A stretch of DNA of 64,000 nt from Heterohyrax brucei (lineage: Eukaryota > Chordata > Mammalia > Hyracoidea > Procaviidae): the NCBI GenBank assembly GCA_028571685.1, contig CM053143.1, positions 8,175,501 through 8,239,500 of the forward strand, written 5' to 3'. The stretch's first letter is position 1, and every line of letters begins with the position of its first letter. Below are positions 22,855 through 33,830 of the stretch, one piece after another. The notes below the pieces were generated by a model, which saw nothing but the letters and a program-made list of their open reading frames with translations, was not told the origin of the DNA and searched no databases. The translations under genes and the position numbers were made by a program.

Positions 22855-23008
22855 CCTGGTGGTTGTTGGGTACTGTGACCTCACATGACAGAATAAAACT
22901 GACCCACAGGGCTTCTAGCTGTAATCTTCATGGAACCAGATCTGCAGCTTTTTCTCAGCCTTTCAGGTAGCAGCCCAGCTCTTAACCCTTTAGCTACCAG
23001 GGTTCTTT
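22855..23008 (-). mobile_element. AfroSINE
   Basis: Reverse orientation: the diverged GTTGGGTACTGTGACC tail, CACAGGGCTTCTAGCTG, CTTAACCCTTTAGC head and ACCAGGGTTC start. Confidence 0.7.
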
Positions 23009-23029
23009 ACAGTCATTTTGGGGACAAAC

Positions 23030-23172
23030 TAAAATAGATTGCTAGGACCCCCTAGAATCTCTCATTCAATAAATCTGGGATAGGGCACAAAAATTGGCAT
23101 TTCCAGCGAGTTCCCTGATTGATGTTGATGTTGCTGATCTGACCCCTACCTTTGGAGAACCTCTGCTCCAGG
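23030..23172. repeat. MER5A-like DNA transposon fossil
   Basis: Blocks resembling MER5A: AGAATCTCTCATTCAATAAATCTGGG, then GGAGAACCTCTGC at the end. Diverged, so tentative. Confidence 0.35.
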
Positions 23173-23272
23173 GTGAGGAGTTCTGGTGGCTAACAGAAAG
23201 GTCAGCAGTTTAAAGCCATCGGTTGCTCCACAAGAGAAAGATGGGCAATCTGCTTATGTAAGGATTGTCATT
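23172..23272 (+). mobile_element. AfroSINE 5' half abutting an RTE
   Basis: GTGGCTAACAGAAAGGTCAG, GAGAAAGATGGGCAATCTGC and GTAAGGATTG. The 3' half is missing and the sequence runs directly into the 3' end of the minus-strand RTE. Confidence 0.7.
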
Positions 23273-25680
23273 GTTAGGTGACATTAAGCCAGTTCCAAAT
23301 CATAGCAACCCTGGGTAGAACAAAACAACACACTGCCCAGTCCTGCATCATCTTCACAATCGTTGCTATGTCTGAAGCCTTGTAGTCACTGTGGCAATCT
23401 GTTTCACTGAAGATTTTTTTTTTTTTTTTGCTGGCCTTCTCGTCTACCAAGAATGATGTCTTTCTGCAAGGACCAATCTTTCTGATATCGCTTCCACAGT
23501 ATGTGAGACAAAGTGTCACCATCCTCACTTCTAAGAGGCAGTCTGGGTCTGCTTCTTCCATGACAGATTTGCGTGTTCCTCTGGCAGTCACGACATAGAC
23601 AGTATTCTTCAACCACAGCATCATTCAACAGCATAAACTCTTCTTCTGTGTTATTCATTGTTCAGCTTTCACATGCGTGTGAGACAACTGAAAATACCGT
23701 ATTTGGGGTCAGACACAGTCCTCAAAGTGTCATCTTTGCTTTTCAACACTTTAAAGAGGTCATTTGCAGCAGATTTCATTAATGTGATACCATCCTTTCA
23801 TTTTCTGACTGCAGCTTCCATGAGTGTTGGTTTTGTATCCAAGCAAAATGAAATCCTTGGAAACATCAATCTTTTCCCCATTTGTCGTGATGTTTATTGT
23901 CCAGTTGTGAGGATTTTTGTTTTGTTTATGTTTGCGGCGTAATCCATGATGTAGTATTGCAACTTCATCAGCAAGTGCTTCAAGTCCTCTTCACTTCTAG
24001 CAAGCAAGGTGTGTTGTCTGCATATTGGAAGTTTTTAATGAGTCTTCCTCCAATACTGATTCTGTGCCTTCTTCGTATAGTCTGGTGTCTAAGATTATTT
24101 GCTAAGAATATAGATTGAATAGGTATGGTGAAAGGAGACACACCTGACACACACTGATTTTTAAACCATGCAGTCTTCCTTTGTTATGTAATGGTGACTG
24201 TCTTTTGGTCTATGCATAGGTTCCACATGAACAAAATCAAGTGTTCGGGAATTCCCTTTCTTTGTAATGTTATCCATAATTTATTTTGATTCATATGGTT
24301 CTATGTCTTACTATAGTCAATGAAACAAACATCTTTCTGGTATTCTCTGCTTTCAGCTAGGATTCATCTGACATTAGCAATGATGTCCCTGGTTCCACAT
24401 CCTTTTCGGAATCTGGCTTGAATTTTTGGCAGTTCTCTGTCAGTGATATTGTTTGATAATTTCTGTATTCTTTTGGATCGTCTTTCTTTGGAGTAGGTAT
24501 AAATATGGATCTCACCCAGTTAGTAGGCCAGGTCTTTAAAATTTCTTCACCTAGATGAGTGAGTACTTTCAGCACTGCCTCTATTTTTTGAAACATTGTT
24601 CGGTCAATTCCTGAAGCCTTGTTTTGCACCAGGGCCTTCCGTGGAACTCTGATTACGCCCTTCAGTATCATTGGTTCTGATCACATGCTTCTCCCTGAAA
24701 TGACTGAACACTGACCAAAACTTTGGGGTGTATTGACTCTATATTTCTTCCATCTTCTTTTGATGTTTCCTGTGTCAGTCAATATTTTGTCCACAGAATC
24801 CTTCAGTGTTGCAACAGGAGGCTTGAGATTTTTCCTCTGTTTTTTCATCTTGAGAAGTGCTAAGAGTTTTCTTGTTTCGGTTTTCCAGCTCTAGGTCTTT
24901 GCATCTTTCAATATAATACTTTTACTTTGTCTTCCTGTGAGCAGTCCTTGAAAATCTTCCATTCAGCTCTTTGATATCACCATTTCACCCTTTTGCTTGA
25001 AGTATTCTGAGTTTAGGAGCAAGTTGCAGAGTCTCTTCTGATATCCATTTTCTTTCTTTCCTGTTTTTTTAAAGTAATGTTTTCCTTTCTTCATGTATGA
25101 GGTCCTTGATGTCACCCCCCAACCTGTCTTATCTTTGGTTCTTAGTGTTCAGTGTGTCAAGTCTTTTCTTGAGATGGTCTCTCAGTTTTGCTGGGATATA
25201 CTCAAGGTTGTACTATGAGCAATCCATCATATATCCCACAGGTGGACCTGGCCTTATTCTGACCAATGACACTGAGCTTCTCCATTATCTCTTTCCACAG
25301 CTATATTTGATTTAATATCTGTGTATTCCATCTGGTGAGGTCCAGGTGTACAGTTAGCCATTCATGTTGTTGAAAAAAGATATTTTGAGGAAATAGATCA
25401 TTGGTTTGGGAAAATTCTATTATGAAATACCCATTGTCATTTTTATCACCAAGATCATGATTCCCAAATACCGATGCTTCTTTGTTTCCAACTTTTAAAT
25501 TGCAATGACTAGTATTTATACATCTGGCTTGCATGTTTGATCAACTTCAGACTGCAGAAGTTGGTAAAAAAAACCCTTGGTTTCCTTATACATGGCATTA
25601 ATAGCTGGTGGGTAAATGTGAATAATAGTTATATTAACTAGTAGGTGTATGAATATCATTATATCACTGACAGTACCGTT
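23273..25680 (-). mobile_element. RTE/BovB-type LINE, about 2.4 kb, decayed
   Basis: The minus-strand frames carry recognisable RTE pieces. An endonuclease C-terminal part lies at 25301-25534 (NIFFQQHEWLTVHLDLTR). The RT entry region lies at 24357-24671 (VRSIFIPTPKKDDPKEYRNY). The YADD-equivalent box reads YADN at about 24005-24030. C-terminal LINE sequence reaches to 23273. The 3' end resembles the AfroSINE tail. Multiple stops and frame changes make it dead. It meets a Tigger1 fragment at about 25680, which suggests insertion into that element. Confidence 0.85.
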
Positions 25681-26241
25681 TTTAATTTCCTTTAAGAATT
25701 TTTTTCTTTGTAGTCACAGCTTGGTTTACGGTTTTGTGGTAGAGGCCTAGCTTTTGGCCTCTGTTGGCTTTTGACATGCCTTCCTCACTAAGCTTAATTG
25801 TTTCTAGATTTTGGTTTAAAGTGAGGGACTTGTGACTCTTCCTTTCTCTTGAATACTTAGGAGCCATCGTAGGGTTATTAGTTGGCCTTATTTCAGTAAT
25901 GTTATGTCTCAGGAACCAGGGGGGCCTGAGAAGAGGGAGATACGTAGGGGAACAGCTGGTTGGTAGAGCTGTAAGAACACACACGACATTTATCAGTTAA
26001 GTTTGTCATCTCATATATGTGTCATTTGTGATGCCGGAACTGAAATAATAATAATGAAAACATTTGAAATACCATGAGAATTACCAAAATGTGACATAGA
26101 AACCTGAAGTGAACATATGCTTTTGGAAAAATAGTACCAACAGAGTCACTTGATGCTGAGTTGCCACAAACCTTCAGTTTGTAAAAAATACAACTGGTAA
26201 ATCAAAATAGTGAAGCACAATAAAATGAGGTATGCCTCACA
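25678..26241 (-). mobile_element. Tigger1 DNA transposon, 5' fragment with transposase N-terminus
   Basis: The right edge is the TIR end (GAGGTATGCCT at about 26231-26241). Leftward comes the Tigger1 leader. A frame then begins MAPKYSRERKSHKSLTLNQN and continues with the helix-turn-helix LSEEGMSKA-KLGL segment of the CENPB-like transposase (within 25682-25864). It breaks off at the RTE junction. Only the first ~560 bp are present. Confidence 0.85.
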
Positions 26242-26261
26242 ACAAGTGACAGAATAGTGGC

Positions 26262-26370
26262 AGCTGTAAGGATTAGTTTTATAAACCTTATGAGGCATTT
26301 CTACTCTGCCCTATAAGGTCACCATGAGTGAGAATTGACTTGACAGGCAATGGGTTTTCAGTTTGGGTCC
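26262..26370 (+). mobile_element. AfroSINE 3' half
   Basis: CTGTAAGGATTAG, AAACCTTATGAGGCATTTC, and the tail CATGAGTGAGAATTGACTTG plus GGCAATGGGTTTTCAG. Confidence 0.8.
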
Positions 26371-28292
26371 TAGGGTATACCAAATAAAGCAGTTGCTTTC
26401 AGGCTGCTCAGTGTGTAGAGTGTAAGGTGCTGTTGGCACCTGCTACTAGGATGAGCTGGGGATGGAATGAGAAGCAGAAAATAGAGGATGAAAGAAAGAA
26501 GATGTCATGTAGTGATAAACAGGAGACTTCACAGTCACAAAGTCATTGGATTACGTGTAATAGGGTTGAGTAGCTTGTATAAAGCATTTCCTTCTCTTGC
26601 AATATACAGCTCTCAGACTGTTGATCATTCATAACCTGTTGTTCTTCCATTTATTAGTATTTGGGAAGAAACTTACAAGCTCATTCAGGCTCTAAAAGAA
26701 CCTATTAGCTTATTATGATGTTACTTTAAAACAGTAACTTTAGTTTATTTTGGGGAGTGGAACATGGATAGACCACATTCCTTCAACTCCTTGCATGTGC
26801 TTCATCACGGTCAAGCCCAGATTACATTTTCTCTCTTTATCCTGAGTTGGTCATGAAATATAGCTCATTATTTTTGAAATAAATTTTAACTGAAGGCACT
26901 TTGTTTTTTGCTTTCCTCCTGTCAAAAGGGAAGATAAGATCAATTGGACACGGTGAGCTTTTGACAAAGTCATAGTGACCACTCCTAGTTTTTTACCAAT
27001 TATTATATCAGAGAGTTCCCAATATTGTCCCAAGGTAGCCAAGCTTCCTGTTTATTTCTTAACAATTTCATCTCTTTGTTAGAAATGATGTTGACATTCT
27101 AAGATTTCACTTCCTTAAGAGTTAAAACATGAAATTCAGTCAAGATAAATGAAACGCCTGTGTGTAAAGACACACTTGAAGAAGAATCAAGGAAAAGCCA
27201 ACAAAAATAAAAATCAAACTATTTTCCCAGTGTTAGTTAAACTCAGACTTGACCTGGAGGAAGCAAGAGTTTAAAAAAAAAATGGGGGAGTTGACGGTGG
27301 TGATATATACAGTACATAATTTACAAGGAGACTCGATGTTATACTTAGCGGTAGATTGAACGAAGCATTGTGTCCATCCACAGAGTGTGCGCACAGTTTA
27401 GAAAGAAGAAGTATCGTCAGCAGTTTTGAAAGTGAGACTTAAATAAAAAATCAAAATAGTTAGATTTCCTTAACCCTGGTAGATAGCGACATCATAGCAA
27501 ACTAATCTTAATGAGTCACGTAACTCATTGAGCTCATTTTATTTTTTTGCTATTGTGAAAATCACTTAGAATTTTTGACTACTTCTTTTATAGTATTGTT
27601 GTATTAATATTTGATAGTAGACACTATAAAAATAAAACTGTCATAAATATTCTATGGCACAAAATGTTTTGAGCATACAGAAAAATCACAGGCTCCAATG
27701 GAGTCACTGTCACCACCACCTTCGTGTTGGCAGGTATGTGCATCTTGTTATATTTGCTACAGAAGTATGAAAACTTTCATGGGAGGCTTACATTCCAGTT
27801 TCTTAGTGGGGCTTACTGTTAGAGAGAGAGGGAGCCTGCAAATGTAAGAAGTAGGGCTTCTATCACCTGGGGCTATTACTTGCATTGTTATAAGCTCTGG
27901 TTATTATAGTCACTCTTCGCCCCAGAGCTTGTGGAGAGGAAATCTTAATACATCTAATGGCCAAGTGCCATCGAGTATTCTTAAGTCCATTCAAAACTTG
28001 AATGGCCTCAGAGAACCCAGGTCTGAACAATATTCAAGGAGGGTGGGTAGATAATTGCACTTCATGGTTTGCAGCGAATGGTATGGATTTTAAAGATCAC
28101 ACTGTTCTTTCTGAAATCTTCAAGAATGAAAAAAATTTCAGGGCAATGAGTGTAGCCTACCTAGAGGACTACAGATCCTCGGAACAGGGCGATTCAAATT
28201 CAGTTTATTCCAATGGTACTGTCTATTGGATAACTTTCCAATCTTCTTCTTTCTTAGCCTAATTAACTCTAATCATCTTTTATCATCCGGGG
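26371..28292. other. Unannotated flank
   Basis: No gene supported. An 86-residue plus frame at 28002-28262 is not a protein I recognise. Chance or a decayed insertion is equally possible. Confidence 0.45.
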
Positions 28293-28314
28293 GCAGGGCT
28301 CATCTAAATCACTG

Positions 28315-28485
28315 TTAGTGAAAGACTAGCTCATCTTCAGTAGGCTATTTAATTTGAGTGTCATGATTCATTGCAAAAGGTGGCCTCCTTGATTAGGAGA
28401 GTGTAAATCCAAATCCCAACATCTGCATCCTGGCCATTGGCCTCCCACCATTTGTGTATATTATTTCTCACACCCTTCTTTAGCT
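28315..28485 (+). repeat. Inverted repeat, left arm
   Basis: 171 bp that match the reverse complement of 29020-29190 at about 92% by eye (13 mismatches, no gaps). A CAGGGCT block outside each arm also matches after a ~15 bp gap, so the arms may reach about 28293 and 29197. Confidence 0.92.
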
Positions 28486-29019
28486 ATGTGGGTTTTAAGT
28501 CATTACTTGCGTTGTACGAATCGTTAAACACTTTGACTCTCCTTCAGAAGAAAACTGTTTAGTTCAAATTGGGCAAAGGTTAGATATTCAACAACTTTAA
28601 CCATTAATCCACTCAATTATTTGCCAGTATGTTGGTATTTAACCTACAAATAATCTTCAGGTACTTCATACACACGTGGTATATTAATTAGGTACAGATG
28701 AAGCTTTTGTACAGATGCCCAAAATACAACAGCTCAAATAGGAAACAAGTTTAATTATCTCACATAAAACTGAAAACCTCAACTAGGCAATTCTACACAC
28801 CACCCTTGCTTCCATCCCATTAGCCAGAGCAAGCTTCAAGGAAGGCTGAGTGGCCCTATGCCCAGCTAGAATGGAGTTGGGCTACTAAAAGACGGAAGGG
28901 GAAAATTAGCACCCAGCAGGCCAGAAAGTTAACTCCTTTGCCATCAATGATTATCAGCTCCATTGAGCAGAGAAGAAGAAGAGATGGACTTAAACTATGG
29001 CACAGAGATCAAAGGTTAC

Positions 29020-29190
29020 AGCTGAAGAAGGGTGTGAGAAATAATATACAAAAGGGGTGGGAGGCCAATGGCCAGGATGCAGATGTTGGGATCTGGATTT
29101 ACACTCTCCTAATCAAGGAAGCCATCTTTTGCAATGAATCGTGACACTAGAATTAAATAGCCTAGTGAAGAAAAGCTAGTCTTTCACTAA
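29020..29190 (-). repeat. Inverted repeat, right arm
   Basis: Partner of 28315-28485 with a 534-bp spacer. The pair could form a long hairpin in RNA or DNA. It may be a non-autonomous DNA transposon with long TIRs, or an inverted local duplication. I do not recognise the family. Confidence 0.92.
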
Positions 29191-29231
29191 GCCCTGTGGT
29201 GAATTTGCAGACTTGGATAGATTCAATTAAA

Positions 29232-29362
29232 TTTTTTTTTTCTTTTTTTGTGATTAAGTGAAAGTATACAATCCAAATTAATTTTGCAGGCCCACCTGCT
29301 TGCAGCTCCTTCTGCTTTCCTTGCCCCGTGACAGCACACTCCTCCTTTTCATTCTAGACTTG
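29232..29362 (-). mobile_element. L1 3' end fragment
   Basis: T-run, then TGTGATTAAGTGAAAGTATAC and CAATCCAAATTAATTTTGC. Same family as the 56545 copy, very short. Confidence 0.65.
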
Positions 29363-30480
29363 TTGAATTAAGTTTTTAAGTGAGAAGCACACTCAATACA
29401 AACCACTCTTAAATAATAATTTTCAAAATACAGTCAGAATGCCAGCTATGTGAGATAAATTAGTAGGATCTGAAATGCAAGTAATGTTATTCCATAGAAA
29501 ACCCAACATGCACAAATTTTAATCTATACCTGATATAGGGAGAGAGTTCTTACGTGGCTCTCCGCTTGTGTGTTAGCAGACAAATGAATATACAGGAGAT
29601 TATAATCTTTAGCATCCCTACCAGAACACCACTGCACAAAGTTATGACTGAGCTGATATACAGCAGACCAGTGCCAGGACAGCTGTTCTGCTTGGTTACA
29701 GCCAGTGTCAGCCCTGGTTGGCTAATTCCCATACCTGATTAATAGTGCAACCATGCAGGGCATTAAACATTATGAGTGGTGCCCCACTGTTAGAAGCTAT
29801 TCAGAATTCTCTCTAGAGAGATTCAGACTACAAAAGGCCAAGAAGGGAGGACTTCTAGGGAAAAAGCAATAGTTTCTTATGCTCCACTCTACAAAAACCC
29901 TGATTTGGGGTTAGATAAAATTAGAGTCAACAGCTGGGATTATTTGTCAACCTCTTTTTGAGATATGTGATAAGGGTCCATAGAAGGCAAATGCTTGCCA
30001 TTCTTGGTTCGTAAACTACCCAGAACTTACTGGTCTTCTTGGAATTTTTATAAAGAATTCCAGATATCCCATATATTTCAGAATCCATACATCTATTCTA
30101 TGGCCTATATGAGTTCAAATCCTTCTCATTCTTTTCTCTGTTCAATGGAGTTTGCTAGATGTTGAGACACACAGATGCCAAAGGATGTTATTGCCTTCCC
30201 AGTCTGGATAAATTTAGAAATGTATTTCCTCTAATCTGGAGTGGAAAAGGTAAGGATCCACAAGCAGGGTGATGGAGTAAGTTACCAGTTTGTTTTAACT
30301 TTTTAAATAATTGTTTTGCAAAGAAGAAATGACATCAGGAAGAAAGGCCCTGCACATCAATGGGTAGGAAAGCACATTGGAATGTTGACATCTAGGCTTT
30401 TACAGGTTTTCAAAAAAGTGTCTTTGTGTAGTATGCCAGCTATCACATAAAGCAGTACTGTTCTTTTCCAGTGGCAGTAA
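29363..30480. other. Unannotated flank
   Basis: Nothing recognisable. Confidence 0.45.
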
Positions 30481-30504
30481 ACTGAAAGGTTAAAAACATT
30501 AGAC

Positions 30505-30700
30505 TCTGGAGCAAGACTTAGCCTGGGTTTGCATCCTAGATCTGCCACTGAGCAGCTGTGGGACTGTGGGTAAGCTATTCCAAGTTTGTACCTCAGTTTT
30601 CTCATCTATAAAACAATTTGCCTCAGAGGTTGTTGAGAAGATTAACAACCTGTTAACAATACTGACTTAGAATCAGTAGTAAGTGTTAGCTATGTTTTTA
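30505..30700 (+). repeat. MIR
   Basis: ACTCTGGAGCAAGACTTAGC, CTGGGTTTGCATCC, CTGCCACTGAGCAGCTGTG, CCTCAGTTTTCTCATCTATA and AGGTTGTTGAGAAGATTAA, all in MIR order. The clearest MIR in the window. Confidence 0.85.
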
Positions 30701-30890
30701 TGTTGGCAAAGAATATTGAATATACCATAGGCTGACAGAAGAATGTGCAAATCAGTCTTAAAAGAAACAGAAGCAGTTCTTAGAAGCAGGGATTGCAAGA
30801 CTTCAACTTGCTTAGTTTGGACACATCATTGGGAAAGAACAACCACTGGAAAAGGACAACCTATTTAGCAGATGGTCATCAAAACCAAGA
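30701..30890 (+). mobile_element. RTE LINE fragment
   Basis: Begins TGGCAAAGAATATTGAATATAC. It carries GAAGCAGGGATTGCAAGACTTC, homologous to the C-terminal end of the nearby RTE at 31250-31390. Truncated. Confidence 0.65.
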
Positions 30891-31918
30891 TGTTATGGAT
30901 TGAATTAAGTCCACCCAAGACACATCTTATACATTCTAATCTCTATGCTTGTGGACAAATAAGCAACATTATGATAAACGGAGAGAACATTGAAGTTATA
31001 AAGGATTTCATTTGACCTGGATCCACCATTAACACCTATGCAAGTACAAAATCAAACAACACAGAGCATTGGGTAAATCTGCTGCAAAATCCCTTTTTAA
31101 AGTATTAAAAAGCAAAGATATCACTTTGAGGATTAAGGTGCACCTGACCCAAGCAATCATGTTTTCAATTGCCTCATATGCATGCAAACACTGGACAATG
31201 ACTAAAGAAACAGATGAAGATAGAATTGATGCCTTTGAACTATTGTGTTGGCAAACAATACTGAATATATTATAGACTTCCAGAAGAACAAACAAATCTA
31301 CTTTGGAAGAGGTACAGCCAGAATGCTCCTTAGAAGCAAGGATAAGGAGCCTTTGTCTCATGTACTTTGAACATGTTATCAGGAGGGACTAGTCACTGGA
31401 GAAGAATGTACTGCTTGGTAAAGTAGACAGTCAGTGAACAATACGAAGACCCTCAGGGAAGTGCATTGACACAGTGGCTGTAAGAATGGGCCTCAGTATA
31501 GCAATAATTGTAAGGATGGTACAGAACAAGGCGGTGTTCATTCTGTTGCATATAGGGTTGCTGTGAGTTCAAAGTGACTCACCTCACACCTAACACCTAA
31601 CAAAACTAACACCTAACAAACTAACAAAAACATGCCTGTGATGATAATCCTGTTTGGGAATGCACTGTGTTTGTTATGTTGGTAAGATTAAACAAGCAAA
31701 AGAAGAGCAATGATGGAGGAAGATAGATGCCAAGCCACATAGAGGTCTTCAAGGAACCAGGAAGCAGAAGCTAAAGAGACAACAGAGAGATACAGCCTTC
31801 CCCAGGAGCTGGCACTCTGGATTCCAACGTTTAGCCTCCTAAACTGTGAGAAAATAAATTTGTTACAGCCACCCTTTGTAATATTTCTGTTATAGAAGCG
31901 CAAGATAATTAAGACATA
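30891..31918 (+). mobile_element. MaLR-type LTR split by an RTE
   Basis: The left piece (30891-30955) starts TGTTATGGATTGAATTAAG. The right piece (about 31640-31918) ends with AAACTGTGAGAAAATAAATTTG, GCCACCC and AATTAAGACA. Together they read as one LTR of the MLT1-like family, interrupted by the RTE. Confidence 0.6.
30956..31638 (+). mobile_element. RTE LINE 3' part inside the LTR
   Basis: Frame pieces include GKSAAKSLFKVLKSKDITLR and DRIDAFELLCWQ (31069-31275), typical of the RTE C-terminal region. The 3' end reads GGGTTGCTGTGAGTTCAAAG, TGACTC, then a CACCTAACACCTAACAA repeat tail. That end is the SINE-like terminus. Confidence 0.85.
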
Positions 31919-32039
31919 AGGGAAACTCTCACTTAGATATATTAACAAAATAGCTACAATAGTGGATTCAAAAATACCGACAGCAATCATGAAATGGTAC
32001 AGGAACAGGAAATTTTTCATTCAGTTACACCTCAGTTCG

Positions 32040-32685
32040 CAGTGATGATTAAGATTGTGTGTGGACTTAGCTGGGTCACGATGCTCAATGTTTTGGCAGT
32101 TGTGTAATGTGATCACTCCCATGATGGAATCTGCTGAATGATTCTAGTGAAATCGGGGCCTGTGGTGGCTCACTGCTCCTTCTGCCTGTGTCTCTTAGCC
32201 TTTTGCTGCTTACTTTCTTCCTGTTCACCTTGCCCAAGTTTGGGATTTCTTGTGGATCCAGCAGCTACCTCGCTCTTGTCTTCTGTCATCTGGTTCTTGG
32301 AACTCGAGCTAGCAGCTTACCTGTTGATCTTGGCATTCACTGATCTTCACAGCCTGTGAGTAAGGGTCCTGTTTCCTGACCTGCCAATTCTGTGTTTGCC
32401 AGCCCCTGGAGCTGCATAAATGAGGAGAAAGCACACAGTCTTGCTCACCGTCTTGGGAGTCCTCAATTTTCACAGCCTATGAGCAGGAACCCTGCTCCCT
32501 GACCTGCCAACCTTGGGTTTGCCAGCTTCCACAGCTGCATGAGGCCTCTGTCCTGATTCAAGACTCAGGACATTTCAGCCCTTCCAACTGCGTGAGCAGC
32601 TTCCTTGGTATAAATCTCTCCCCATAAATGTTTATAGGTTTCACTGGTTTTTCCTTCTCTAGAGAATCCAGCATAACACAGTTGC
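32040..32685 (+). mobile_element. LTR-like repeat with an internal tandem duplication
   Basis: It ends CTCTAGAGAATCCAGCATAACACA, as LTRs of this kind do. Units 32346-32417 and 32469-32540 are 72-bp repeats of each other (CACAGCCTGTGAG / CACAGCCTATGAG, both ending GCTGCAT). I do not know the family name. Confidence 0.5.
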
Positions 32686-32728
32686 TATGAGTCCGAGCCA
32701 CCTTGACAACAACTGACAGCAACAACTC
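32676..32728 (+). mobile_element. AfroSINE 3' tail fragment
   Basis: GTTGCTATGAGTCCGAGCC, then TTGACAACAACTGACAGCAAC. Only the terminal ~50 bp. Confidence 0.6.
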
Positions 32729-33119
32729 TAAACCCTTGTCTTTTTCATGCACTCTTCTGCCTATATTCTTTCTAGTCTCCATGCACTTGATATCTGACTT
32801 TATTGATAATTTCTCCTTTTATAAAAATTTTCATCTTCCTTCCTAGTTTATCCAGCACAATCTCTCTAGCTTCCTCTCATTAAAATTCAGATATTCTCTC
32901 TTTGGATGTGTCAAGCCACCCTTTGTGAAACTTTCTGCTATTGTGGCACAGTTCTGTCCCTGCTATTGTAAACTAGTGCTCCACATCATGAAGATGAGTT
33001 TGGATTTAAGTAATATTTAGATTATATTTACAGAGGCCTTATGCTACTTGAGGAAGCAATTCTTAGATATTATGGAAGAGATAATGCTACAGGTTTGTCA
33101 CATTCAAATTTCATTTTCT

Positions 33120-33415
33120 TCTTTTGGAGCATGTAAGATGCCTGCATAGCTCAGCCTCTCTTGCATTTAGTTGGGTCTATATGACTGGATTTGGACTTTG
33201 TTTCCTGATCTATTAGTGAAGTAATATACTCCATTTCCAGGACTGGTGATAAACTCACTTGGGTGATTGTTCAAGCTTTTGCTTTCTTTTCCACGAATGC
33301 CTGGGGGCCTTGCGTTCAGGATGTCAGAATCTCTGGCTTCCTCAGTCACTTCTTAAAGGAAAGCTTCCAAAGAGAATTGCCTAACCTGCACTGGACTGTG
33401 ATGTGAGTGAGAAAT
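33120..33415. repeat. Ancient LTR-like repeat
   Basis: Phrases such as GGGTCTATATGACTGGATTT and GTGAGAAATAAATCC recall an old mammalian MLT-like LTR. Weak. Confidence 0.25.
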
Positions 33416-33461
33416 AAATCCTGATTGAATTAAAAATACAAGATTTGGAAATTTGTGTGCT

Positions 33462-33830
33462 ACTGTCTGGTGGCATAATGTTTATGCACTCTTTTACCAA
33501 CAGAAAGGTTGGTGATTTGAACCTACCATCCACTCTGAAAAACATGACAGTTTGCTTCTTTAAAGATTCCCCTAAAAAGAAAACAAATGTATTACCATCA
33601 AGTCTATTTTGACTCATAGAGACCCTACTGGACAGAGTAGTACTGCTCTGTAGAGTTTCCAAGGAGTGGCTGGTAGATTCAAACTGCTGACTTTCTGGTT
33701 ACCAGGTGAGCTCCTAGCCACCGCACTGTAAAGATTATAGCCTTGGAAACCTTATGTGATAGTTCTGTCCTGTCCTATAGGGTTGCTATGAATCAAAATT
33801 GACTCAGTGGCAGTGAATTTTATTTTGTTT
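33462..33830 (+). mobile_element. AfroSINE (long form), split by another SINE
   Basis: The 5' part (33462-33570) has GGCATAATGTTTATGCACTC, AAAACATGACAGTTTGCTTC and TAAAGATT. The 3' part resumes at about 33728 with TAAAGATTATAGCCTTGGAAACC and ends GAATCAAAATTGACTCAG. Confidence 0.88.
33571..33727 (-). mobile_element. AfroSINE (short form) nested in an AfroSINE
   Basis: Reverse orientation: AAGTCTATTTTGACTCATAG, GTTTCCAAGGAGTGGC, GAGCTCCTAGCCACC. The outer copy's TAAAGATT occurs on both sides and may be part of the target duplication. Confidence 0.87.

Noticed and set aside
23274-23658. Overlapping minus frames of 116 and 84 residues
   Set aside because: They are pieces of a decayed RTE LINE, not a host gene.
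28002-28262. 86-residue plus frame considered as a processed pseudogene
   Set aside because: I could not match it to any known protein, and it is short enough to be chance.
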